A stretch of 64,000 nt of DNA, from the NCBI GenBank assembly GCA_049602155.1, contig JBMYRH010000009.1:124001-188000 (forward strand), written 5' to 3'. The number at the start of each line of letters is the position of its first letter. Within the stretch, counting starts at the first letter, position 1. The position numbers and the translations under genes are program-made. The notes beneath the pieces were generated by a model. The model had not been told where the DNA came from. It ran no database searches and worked only from the letters and a program-made list of their open reading frames with translations. Below, in pieces: positions 56,714-64,000 of this stretch. The DNA comes from JBMYRH01 sp049602155. Lineage in GTDB: Bacteria > Myxococcota_A > UBA9042 > PHBI01 > JBMYRH01.

Positions 56714-57862
56714 CTACCGGTCTCGCACGCGCTGGTACAGCGCCTCGACCAACGCTTGACCCGCGGGGGTGAGCCCCTCTGCCCCGCGCACGATCTCGGC
56801 TGCGGCCGTGGTCGCCTCGCTCAGCAACGCCGAGCGCTCCGCAGCAGCTTGTGCGTATTGGCTCCCCCCTAAGGTGTCGAGCCACGCCAGAATTCTGACC
56901 CAGGCATGGAGCCCCATGAGCACAGCCCGCAGAGGGCGTCGGTCACTGCGCCAAGGGACCTCGAATCGCGGAGGATCGGGGGCCTCGACCATCGGCGTCA
57001 CATCTTCGACCAGGAAGAACTTCAGGTGGCTCGCCTCGTGGACCAATGTCTCCGCGACGACCAAGGGGCGCTCCACAGGGGTTAACCATATGCAGCCCCT
57101 GGCCTCCGCCAGGCTCGCGGAGTGGCTGACATCGGGGGCCCCAGAGACTCCGACGAGTACCGGGGCCAAGGCTACGATTTCATCGACCAACTCGGGGGCC
57201 GTATCACGAAGACATGACGCGCCCCGCTCCAGCGGCCCTACGATCTCTGTCAGGCTCCCTCCGGAGAGCGGCTGAACGACGGGCACCGCGCCAGCTTCGG
57301 CGTCGCCGTCGGCGACCTCAAACCGCTCGGCTTGGCGTCGGGCTCGGGCGTGGGTCTTCAAGACACCGTCGTCCACGCGGACACGGACAGAGCGCCCAGG
57401 GGGGCCCTGAAGCACCCGCCCATCAGCGGGCAGGCGTGCGCGGCCACCGGAGCCTAAGATGACGGTGGTCTCTAGAGATGAGCCGCTCTTGAGCGCCACG
57501 CCGATGGCGAGCCTGGAGGTGAGCGCGAGGAAGGGCTCGAGCTTATCCCCCCGCGCCAAAGCCCGCTCCATCGCGCTGGTCCATCGCCCCAGCGCTGGGT
57601 CGCGCGCGAGGGCCAACTGCATCGCAGGGTCCCCCTTTAAGAGGAGCCGTGCGATCGGGACCAGGCCTGCGCGACGCCCGGCCTCAGGGGCCTGACTCAA
57701 GGTCGTCCGGACGACACCGGCAAAGCGCTGAAGCAACTGTGGCGCCCAGCGCACGTCGAGCCGCGCCACGGTGTCCTCATGACTCCAGGTCTCCAGGGCC
57801 TCATGGGCTGCGTCCTCTGGCCTCAAAGTGCGCACCGACTCAGAGCCCCGCCTTGGTGTCAC
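56714..57862 (-). CDS. HExxH-motif protein, peptide beta-hydroxylase-like
   Basis: 382 residues. HEASH at 275-279 is followed by PWRSDRRPL (303-311) and LMGLHAWVRI (315-324), the block order of the HEXXH family (TIGR04267-like) now linked to 2-oxoglutarate-dependent peptide beta-hydroxylation in RiPP pathways. The HExxH motif would bind iron and not act as a zinc protease. The N-terminal 220 residues match no family I know. A GTG at 57862, 23 bases inside the upstream gene, is used as start; GTG 57835 is also possible. No precursor or radical-SAM gene is adjacent, so its substrate is open. Confidence 0.75.
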   Translation of the reverse strand: MTPRRGSESVRTLRPEDAAHEALETWSHEDTVARLDVRWAPQLLQRFAGVVRTTLSQAPEAGRRAGLVPIARLLLKGDPAMQLALARDPALGRWTSAMERALARGDKLEPFLALTSRLAIGVALKSGSSLETTVILGSGGRARLPADGRVLQGPPGRSVRVRVDDGVLKTHARARRQAERFEVADGDAEAGAVPVVQPLSGGSLTEIVGPLERGASCLRDTAPELVDEIVALAPVLVGVSGAPDVSHSASLAEARGCIWLTPVERPLVVAETLVHEASHLKFFLVEDVTPMVEAPDPPRFEVPWRSDRRPLRAVLMGLHAWVRILAWLDTLGGSQYAQAAAERSALLSEATTAAAEIVRGAEGLTPAGQALVEALYQRVRDR

Positions 57863-58871
57863 GCCACAGGGTCGTCAGTCGCCACGTCCCGGCGCCGATG
57901 CGGTAACCCAAGCGCGCGCCGCTCGCTGTGCGGACCACCGCGGTGTCTCCGATGAGCTCGGTGTTCTCCGGGGTCGCGACGGTCTTAGCGACCTCTTCGA
58001 GGACCCATCGGCCGGCTCCTGCCGTCAACCCTGCGTGGTTGTATTGTGCGGATTCGACCCCGCCATCGAGGAGGAGAAACCCACCGTAGAGGGCCTTTTG
58101 AACCGCGGTGAGGTCTTGACCACGCCACGCGACCCCGAGGGCGGTGTGAGCCCCGATTACGTCTCGGGTTGTCGCTGGGGGACATGGGGTCGCCTTTGAC
58201 CGCTCTTCCGAGGTGACGCGCCATGCTTTGACCTCGCCGTCGGTGACAGGCTCTAAGCTGAGGGTGCGTGTGCTGAAGGTGCATTCACCCTGCTCGTTGA
58301 GTGACTCCGTCATTCGGATGGTGAGTCGCCCTGTGTTGTTCGGGTTGGCGATCACGTACTCCAGGCCCCAGGAGAGCTTGGCCCCAAGGGCTGGCTGACG
58401 CACTTTGGCCCACTCGCCTCGCGCGATCGTGCCAGGCCGCGCGGCCGCATGACCCTTGAAGTCCTCGTGGAGCAGCGCTGTGTAGACGTCTTGCTCCTCT
58501 TGAAGCACGGCCTTGCGCCATGTCCCGCTCAACCAAGCCAGCGCGCTCGTGGCGGCGGGGCTGCGGGCTCCCCCGTCGATTGTGGGGACCTTGGCGGGCG
58601 GAGTCGTGACGATAAATTCAGCAGCGGGGATCCGCTTTGATGACTCGCCCTCGGCGCGAGTCTTCACAGCGACCGGTGCTTTTTCGGGCGCACCCTCGCC
58701 TCGGTCAATCCCTGCGCGCCCTCGGCGATCGGTGGGCTCGACGACCGCAGGGGCCGACTCAGCGGCCGCAGCGGCCGCGTTCTCGCTGGTCACTGCCGGG
58801 CCTTGAGCGGCTGGCTGACATCCAGCGATGACGGTCATCAGTGCGGTCAGAGTGCGCATTGTGTGTCTCAT
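57840..58871 (-). CDS. Lipoprotein with NTF2/SnoaL-like domains
   Basis: 343 residues from ATG 58871; ATG 58859 is a close alternative. The signal ends in VIAGCQ, a good lipobox. An Ala/Pro/charged linker leads to a domain (about 125-245; VYTALLHEDFKGH, EWAKVRQP) like the NTF2-type folds seen near murein-modifying proteins. A second similar domain may follow (240-343). The end overlaps the HExxH gene. It is divergent from purM across 74 bases. Confidence 0.65.
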   Translation of the reverse strand: MRHTMRTLTALMTVIAGCQPAAQGPAVTSENAAAAAAESAPAVVEPTDRRGRAGIDRGEGAPEKAPVAVKTRAEGESSKRIPAAEFIVTTPPAKVPTIDGGARSPAATSALAWLSGTWRKAVLQEEQDVYTALLHEDFKGHAAARPGTIARGEWAKVRQPALGAKLSWGLEYVIANPNNTGRLTIRMTESLNEQGECTFSTRTLSLEPVTDGEVKAWRVTSEERSKATPCPPATTRDVIGAHTALGVAWRGQDLTAVQKALYGGFLLLDGGVESAQYNHAGLTAGAGRWVLEEVAKTVATPENTELIGDTAVVRTASGARLGYRIGAGTWRLTTLWRDTKAGL

Positions 58872-58945
58872 GGAACAACCCCCAAACAAAGCCAAGAGGC
58901 TGTGTTATAGAACCGCCAAGGCCTGCTGGAAAGGGAGCCGTACAG

Positions 58946-59953
58946 ATGAGCCTCACGTACCGCGACGCGGGCGTCGATATCGACGCGGGTGAAGAGCTGG
59001 TTCGCCGCATTGGACCGCTCGCAGCGGCCACGCGCCGTCCGGGTGTTATGGGCGGCTTGGGGGGCTTTGGTGGCCTCTTTGGCCTCAAGGAGACGGGGTA
59101 TGAAGATCCCGTCTTGGTGAGCGGGACCGACGGTGTCGGCACCAAGCTCAAGGTCGCCTTCATGACAGATCAGCACGACACGGTCGGGATCGATCTCGTC
59201 GCGATGTGTGTCAATGACGTGCTGACCATTGGCGCTGAGCCGCTGTTCTTCCTCGATTACTTCGCGACGGGCCACCTTGAGCCAGCCACAGGTGAGGCCG
59301 TGGTGAGCGGCATCGCTGAGGGCTGTCGTCAGGCGGGCTGCGCACTGCTTGGCGGTGAGACTGCCGAGATGCCGGGCATGTACAGCGAGGGCGAGTACGA
59401 CCTCGCAGGCTTCTGCGTGGGGGTTGTCGAGCGAGACACCCTCTCTGATCGGCCGACCCCACAGGAGGGTGATGTCCTGATTGGGCTGCCTTCAAGTGGA
59501 CTTCACTCCAACGGATATAGCCTGGCTCGCCGGGCACTGCTCGAGCACCTAGCGCTGCCCCTTGATGCTCCTTTTGCCGAGGGTTCTCCGACCTTGGGTG
59601 AGGCGATGATGGCGCCCACGCGCATCTACGTCGCCCCGGTGTTGGCGGCGGTGAAGGCCCACGGCGCCGCGATTCGAGCGATGGCACACATCACGGGCGG
59701 GGGCCTTGTCGATAACTTGCCCCGCGTGCTGCCTGAGGGGCTCCACGCCGACGTCGATTACGGCACGTGGGACGAGCCTGCGCTCTTCGCGCTCATCCGC
59801 GGCGCGGGTGTCGAAGAGGCCGAGATGCGGCGCACCTTTAACCTCGGCATTGGCTACGTCTTGATCGTCGCCCCTGAGTCCCTCGACGCGGTCGCTGAGA
59901 CCTTGACGGAGGCCGGTGAGTCGCCTGTGGTGATCGGGCGAGTTGCGTCATGA
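58946..59953 (+). CDS. purM: Phosphoribosylformylglycinamidine cyclo-ligase
   Basis: 335 residues from ATG 58946, which has AAAGGGAG upstream; longer readings are not supported. SGTDGVGTKLK, GIDLVAMCVNDV, GGETAEMPGMY and GLPSSGLHSNGYS are typical PurM blocks. It closes the imidazole ring to aminoimidazole ribonucleotide in purine synthesis. The stop overlaps the purN start as ATGA. Confidence 0.96.
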   Translation: MSLTYRDAGVDIDAGEELVRRIGPLAAATRRPGVMGGLGGFGGLFGLKETGYEDPVLVSGTDGVGTKLKVAFMTDQHDTVGIDLVAMCVNDVLTIGAEPLFFLDYFATGHLEPATGEAVVSGIAEGCRQAGCALLGGETAEMPGMYSEGEYDLAGFCVGVVERDTLSDRPTPQEGDVLIGLPSSGLHSNGYSLARRALLEHLALPLDAPFAEGSPTLGEAMMAPTRIYVAPVLAAVKAHGAAIRAMAHITGGGLVDNLPRVLPEGLHADVDYGTWDEPALFALIRGAGVEEAEMRRTFNLGIGYVLIVAPESLDAVAETLTEAGESPVVIGRVAS

Positions 59954-60579
59954 ACCGCTTCGCGATCCTGATCAGCGGTCGCGGCTCGAACATGGCGTCC
60001 ATCCTCAACTTTTGGGCGCATGGGCCAGGGAGCTATCCGACCCACGCGAGTGTGCCGGTCGTCGTGGTGTCCAACCGCCCCGATGCGCCCGGTCTTGACC
60101 TCGCGCGCGACGCCGGCGTCCCCACGGAGGTGGTCGACCATCGTGCCCTGGGATCGAAGGCAGCCTTTGAGGCGGAGCTCCTCTCTGTGCTCGAGCGATA
60201 TGACGTTCATGGCCTCGTCCTCGCTGGTTTTATGCGCGTCTTGAGCCCTGCGGTGGTGTCTCGCTTCCCAGAGCGCATCCTGAACGTTCACCCGTCTCTT
60301 CTCCCTTCTTTTGCAGGGCTAGACGCGCCCGGTCAGGCCATCGCCGCTGGGGTCAAGGTGTCCGGGTGCACGATTCACTTCGTCGAGGCAGCGGTCGACG
60401 CCGGCCCGATCATCGCGCAGGCCGCGGTGCCGGTGCTCGAGACGGACACGAGCGAGCGTCTTCAGTCACGCATTCAACGTGTCGAACATCACCTCTACCC
60501 CAAGGTCATCGCGAAGGTGTTCGCAGGCCAATACGAGAGAGCCGGGCGCATTATCGCGCTGGAGGGGGGAGGTCCATGA
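59950..60579 (+). CDS. purN: Phosphoribosylglycinamide formyltransferase
   Basis: 209 residues. ISGRGSNM, the catalytic Asn and His in LNVHPSLLPSF, and VDAGPIIAQ mark PurN, which moves a formyl group from 10-formyltetrahydrofolate to GAR. It overlaps purM and the next oxidoreductase gene by ATGA on both sides, so all three are co-translated. Confidence 0.96.
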   Translation: MNRFAILISGRGSNMASILNFWAHGPGSYPTHASVPVVVVSNRPDAPGLDLARDAGVPTEVVDHRALGSKAAFEAELLSVLERYDVHGLVLAGFMRVLSPAVVSRFPERILNVHPSLLPSFAGLDAPGQAIAAGVKVSGCTIHFVEAAVDAGPIIAQAAVPVLETDTSERLQSRIQRVEHHLYPKVIAKVFAGQYERAGRIIALEGGGP

Positions 60580-62108
60580 GCGGTGACACACGCCTGTCTG
60601 CTTCCTATCATGTCCTCGTCATCGGGAGCGACCTCGGTGGGCTGATGTATGCGGCCTTGGCGGCACGAGCTGGCTATCGTGTGGGGGTGATCGCCCACGG
60701 GATGCGCCCGAACACGTACCGCTGTCAGGGGCACGCCTTTACACGCCGTCCAGAGCGCTTCTATGGGTTCGGGACGTCTCCGACGATCGCCAAGGTCTTT
60801 GGCGACCTCTCGCTCGGCATGGAGATGCGTAACCGACCTCAAGCTGTCGAGCCCTTCTTGCAGTTCGTGACCCCATCTCGGCGCCTTGATTTGCCGCGTC
60901 GTCCGGATCGATGGCGCCAAGAGATCGATCGGGAGCTGGGCGATGTCGGCGCGACCCTCTTAGCTTACGAACGCTGGGCAGAGCAGTGGACCACAGCGAC
61001 AGAGTCTATTTTGGCGACGGGGGGCCCGCTGCCGCCGACGGGGATGCGCGCGAGCCGTCAATACGCGCAAGCGATCGAGGGGTGCGAGCCGCTCCTTAAC
61101 GATGAGTCTGGTCATGGTCAAAACCCACTGATGACGCGCCGAGGGGGCGCCACTTGCCGTGCGTTAGTTGACGGGACCCTGAGGCACCTCGTCTCGGTCC
61201 AGCCTCGCCCCCTGCCTCCGATGACCTTTGCGCGCCTGTGGACGCACTTACGTGACGGCGTCTTTCACATCCCTGGAGGCCGAGATGGTCTCAAGGAGCT
61301 CTTCATCGCCAAGTTGCGAGAGCAGTGTGGTGATTTTCGCCGTAGCGCGATTGTCGAGCAGGTCGTGGTGCGCCGTGGTCGCGCGACTGAGGTTATCTTG
61401 GCGGGTCGTGGTGAGCGCCTTGGGTGTGACTTGCTGGTCGGCAATTTGCCCCATCGTCAGCTCAACACCCTGATCTCTGCGACGCACCGCAAGTCACACG
61501 CTGGCGGAGAGCAAGAGCCGTCGGCATGGCGGATGATGGTGAACGTCGGTGTGGACCCCAGGGTCATCCCTGCCGGGATGGGCCCAGAGGTCGTCTGTAT
61601 CGATGAGCCTCGTGCAGGCCACACATCAGGGCCCTCTTTGTGGATCTCGCGCCCGGGTGCCCTCGGCCTCGGAGGAGAAGGTCGTCAAGGAGCAGGTGTC
61701 CTGAGCGTCAGCGTGCATCAAACGGCTCGAGGGTTGGCCCCGGGGGTGCGCGCAGTTCAGAAGACCGTCGACGCGACCCTAGACCGACTCAGGTGGCTAA
61801 TCCCGTGGCTAGATGATCACCTTCAGACGGTGGACGTCCCTGCGCTCAATCGCCAAGTTGATCGCAGAGGGCAGGAGACCTTGACGGTCGACATGTCAGA
61901 GATGACCCCGATCTATGGTCGGCCACTCGCGATGACGGCGGACATCGGCGGGGTTGGTATTCAGACGCCTTATCGCAACGTGCTGTTGTGCGAGGAGGCG
62001 ATCTTCGGGGGGCTCGGTTTTGAGGGCCTCTGCCTGGGGGCCTTACAGACCCTGGAGGCCACGCGAAGGCAGCTCAAGCTCAAGACCCCGCGCACGAACT
62101 TAGCCTGA
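60576..62108 (+). CDS. FAD-dependent oxidoreductase (amine oxidase/phytoene desaturase-like)
   Basis: 510 residues from ATG 60576 (GGAGGGGGGAGG upstream), overlapping purN as ATGA; longer readings only translate purN out of frame. The Rossmann motif is VLVIGSDLGGLMYAALAARAGY (split: VLVIGSDLGG, GLMYAALAAR). HIPGGRDGLKELF and the C-terminal GGLGFEGLCLGA resemble FAD-linked oxidases of the amine oxidase/CrtI clan. The substrate is not evident; there are no carotenoid genes here. Confidence 0.75.
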   Translation: MSGDTRLSASYHVLVIGSDLGGLMYAALAARAGYRVGVIAHGMRPNTYRCQGHAFTRRPERFYGFGTSPTIAKVFGDLSLGMEMRNRPQAVEPFLQFVTPSRRLDLPRRPDRWRQEIDRELGDVGATLLAYERWAEQWTTATESILATGGPLPPTGMRASRQYAQAIEGCEPLLNDESGHGQNPLMTRRGGATCRALVDGTLRHLVSVQPRPLPPMTFARLWTHLRDGVFHIPGGRDGLKELFIAKLREQCGDFRRSAIVEQVVVRRGRATEVILAGRGERLGCDLLVGNLPHRQLNTLISATHRKSHAGGEQEPSAWRMMVNVGVDPRVIPAGMGPEVVCIDEPRAGHTSGPSLWISRPGALGLGGEGRQGAGVLSVSVHQTARGLAPGVRAVQKTVDATLDRLRWLIPWLDDHLQTVDVPALNRQVDRRGQETLTVDMSEMTPIYGRPLAMTADIGGVGIQTPYRNVLLCEEAIFGGLGFEGLCLGALQTLEATRRQLKLKTPRTNLA

Positions 62109-62169
62109 CACATGCGATAGTGTCCTTCAGGTGAGGTATAACGGGGTCACTGCGTAAGGAGGAGCTCGC

Positions 62170-63498
62170 TTGATAGGTCTGCTGACCGTTCTTCTGGTCG
62201 CTGCGACACCAGTGCCCGCTGAGGTCGTGGCTTGGCCCGCGTTAGTCGCGGAGATCGAGCAGACACATCCTCTTATGATGGCGGCCCACGCAGGCCTAGA
62301 GCGCTTTGAGGCCGCTCTGCAGAGCGCCAGGTGGCGACACTCCCCGGTGTTCGATATCGAGGCGGGGCTTGGCCCTCAGCCTTCGGTGCGCCAGGACGCA
62401 GGGAAGACGATCGTCGACGCTGAGCGTTGGGGGTACTACTACCGCGTCGGGGTTCGATTGGAGCAGCCACTCTATAGCTTTGGGAAGTTGGCAGGGCTGA
62501 AGCTCGCAGCGGCTCATGGTGTGGAAGTGGGTCAGGCGCACGTGGAGGTCGCCCGCTGGGAGCTTCGGTACCGCGCAGCCCGCGCTTACCAAGGGGCTGT
62601 GCTCTCCCGAGAGTTGGCGGGGCTGCTCGAGGAGGGCGCGCGTTGGATAGAGAAGGTTCAAGTGCGGTTAGAGGAGATGCGCAAGCAGGACTCCGAGCGC
62701 TACGATCAGATGGCGCATCTGCGCTTGAAGAGTCGCTTGGGCCACTTCGCCCAGATGAACCTCGATAATCAGGGCCTCCATGAGGAAGCGCATCAGGCGC
62801 TGCGGCTCCTCTTGTCCCGCCCATCAGAGCGGTCAGTTCGACCCATCGAAGAGGAGGTCGCGCCGACGTCACTGACACTGGCGCCTTTGGCGGACTACCT
62901 GGCGATCGCCGACCGCCAGCGACCTGCGCTGCGTGAGGCGCGCGCGGATGCCACGGCGAAGTCTGCGTTGGCTGATAGCGCGGAGGCGGCCATTTGGCCG
63001 GATGTCTTACTCATGGGTGAGTTTAGCGCCGTGGACTCTGACGTGATCGAGGTACCTGGTGCTGTCCCGGGAGACAGACCCGAGGGGGTCGCCGCGGGGC
63101 TCTTATTGGGTCTCCGTTGGAGGTTGGATATCCCCCAAGCGATCGCTCAAGGTCGGGCTGTCCGCGCACACGCCGAACAGCTCGCGCAGCGCGCGCGGAG
63201 CGCCCGTGCGACGATGGAGGCTGAGGTGCGTCGGCTCCACAGCCGCCTGACTCGGCAGTCGTCTGTGCTGACGGCGATGAACGATGCCAAGGTCGCAGCG
63301 AGGAGCTGGCTCTCGGCTTCTTGGGAGCTCTATGACTCGGGGTTTGGTGATCTTCGCGACGTGACAGACGCCTTAGAGCAGTTCTGGACGACCCATGTGG
63401 GCCATTTACGGGCGGTCGTGGCGCACAACCTCTTGATCGTCGAGTTGAGTCGGGCGGTAGGTCAGGACATCACGGCCACGCCACAGGGTGCCCCATGA
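62170..63498 (+). CDS. TolC-family outer-membrane efflux protein
   Basis: 442 residues. The start is TTG 62170 with AAGGAGG upstream. A signal peptide is followed by two repeats of a long coiled-coil and strand pair (about 30-230 and 240-430; QTHPLMMAAH, EQPLYSFGKLAG in the first), as in TolC. It would form the outer-membrane duct of an export system, but no inner-membrane or adaptor gene is in the window. Its stop overlaps the start of the mlaC-like gene as ATGA, suggesting joint action in lipid or small-molecule export. Confidence 0.85.
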   Translation: MIGLLTVLLVAATPVPAEVVAWPALVAEIEQTHPLMMAAHAGLERFEAALQSARWRHSPVFDIEAGLGPQPSVRQDAGKTIVDAERWGYYYRVGVRLEQPLYSFGKLAGLKLAAAHGVEVGQAHVEVARWELRYRAARAYQGAVLSRELAGLLEEGARWIEKVQVRLEEMRKQDSERYDQMAHLRLKSRLGHFAQMNLDNQGLHEEAHQALRLLLSRPSERSVRPIEEEVAPTSLTLAPLADYLAIADRQRPALREARADATAKSALADSAEAAIWPDVLLMGEFSAVDSDVIEVPGAVPGDRPEGVAAGLLLGLRWRLDIPQAIAQGRAVRAHAEQLAQRARSARATMEAEVRRLHSRLTRQSSVLTAMNDAKVAARSWLSASWELYDSGFGDLRDVTDALEQFWTTHVGHLRAVVAHNLLIVELSRAVGQDITATPQGAP

Positions 63499-64000
63499 GA
63501 CGTCGTCACTACGCGCTCCTCGTCAGCTGCGTCGCCTTGGTGATGCTTGATTCATCCTCGCACGCGGCGTCGCCCACGCTGACGCCAAGGGACGTCATCA
63601 CTCAGGCCTCGACGCGTATCACGACCCTGACTGAGGGGGCTGAGGACAAGGCGACGCTGCACGCTCAGGTCCGCACGATCGTGTCAGAGATCGTCGACTT
63701 TCGAGCCTTCAGTGCTCGAACGCTCGCAGGGCACTGGGGAGCTTTGACGGAGCCTCAGCAGTTACGTTTTGAGTCCGCGTTTCAGTCGCTTGTGCTCTCT
63801 GTTTACACAAAGCGCTTCCAGCCCAAGAAGTCATTTAACGTCACGTTTCGGGGCCCCCCTGAGCCCCTCGATGAGGCTCAGGTGATGGTGCGGACGACGC
63901 TCGATGGCCCCAAAGTTGGCGTTGACTTGGATTACCGTATGCACGCCATCAAGGCTGACCAGCGGCTCTCATGGCGCGTTATCGACTTGGTGATCGATGA
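63495..64000 (+). CDS. MlaC/Ttg2D-like periplasmic lipid carrier, cut by window edge
   Basis: The frame is open from ATG 63495 to the window end (168 codons), so the gene is incomplete. A signal peptide (ending SSHA) is followed by TPRDVITQASTRI, IVSEIVDFRAFSART and FQSLVLSVYTKRF, the MlaC (Tol-Tol) pattern. MlaC carries phospholipid between the outer and inner membranes. The tolC-like gene is just upstream; other mla genes, if any, lie beyond 64000. Confidence 0.85.
   Translation, partial: MRRRHYALLVSCVALVMLDSSSHAASPTLTPRDVITQASTRITTLTEGAEDKATLHAQVRTIVSEIVDFRAFSARTLAGHWGALTEPQQLRFESAFQSLVLSVYTKRFQPKKSFNVTFRGPPEPLDEAQVMVRTTLDGPKVGVDLDYRMHAIKADQRLSWRVIDLVID

Overview
This is a GC-rich stretch of a bacterial chromosome, most likely from the Myxococcota or a close relative formerly placed in the Deltaproteobacteria (Bradymonadia or Polyangia-like). 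The evidence is a MYXO-CTERM-type tail (Cys, hydrophobic helix, Arg cluster) on a secreted subtilase-like protein, a CFI-box C-terminal domain, several lipoproteins built from CDDGxxCTxxxC-type repeats, an AgmX/GltJ-like envelope protein, an FHA protein, a Ser/Thr kinase, and many TPR proteins. I see no tRNA, rRNA, CRISPR array, insertion sequence or prophage. Genes are packed tightly on both strands with many GTGA/ATGA stop-start overlaps, and no gap longer than about 300 bases lacks a gene.

Layout. 1-5.4 kb: a truncated Cys-rich lipoprotein, a GT-C glycosyltransferase and an rRNA (uracil-C5) methyltransferase. 5.4-9 kb: a subtilase-like FG-GAP protein whose Ser and oxyanion-Asn positions look replaced. 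9-18 kb: cysteine synthase, uridine kinase, TPR protein, an Asd paralogue lacking its catalytic His, a sigma-54-type promoter in front of a CFI-box protein and a beta-barrel, TruA, an ArsA-like ATPase and an FHA protein. 18-27.8 kb: a very large TPR/HEAT protein, a DUF4388-like/TPR protein, a three-gene operon with gshB, dapF, and a stand-alone rplC. 28-34.5 kb: AgmX/GltJ-like protein, M16 peptidase, a conserved delta-type protein, and a dnaJ-kinase pair. 34.7-47.4 kb: Cys-rich lipoproteins, a Tat-type protein, S9 peptidase, an SDR, and an MNIO (DUF692) / DUF2063 / small Cys-tail precursor cluster, then a 5'-nucleotidase. 47.5-52.4 kb: prfB with a programmed +1 frameshift, a cyclase-domain/PEGA protein, and a TPR plus solute-binding lipoprotein pair. 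52.4-58.9 kb: an App1-like phosphatase, gpsA, plsB-like acyltransferase, an orphan phage-tail-tube homologue, an HExxH peptide-hydroxylase-like protein and a lipoprotein. 58.9-64 kb: purM-purN-FAD oxidoreductase, then tolC-like and a truncated mlaC-like gene.

How genes fit together. Housekeeping genes (prfB, truA, purMN, dapF, rplC, gpsA, plsB-like, udk, gshB) are interleaved with envelope and secreted proteins typical of predatory or gliding deltaproteobacteria. The two loci most worth following are the MNIO cluster at 40.5-43.4 kb, which has the gene set of a peptide (RiPP) metallophore or metal-buffer pathway with an atypical precursor, and the 53.5-58.9 kb operon, which joins an HExxH-type peptide hydroxylase and a lone tail-tube protein to phospholipid synthesis genes. 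Family names are from motif recognition only; no database search was run.
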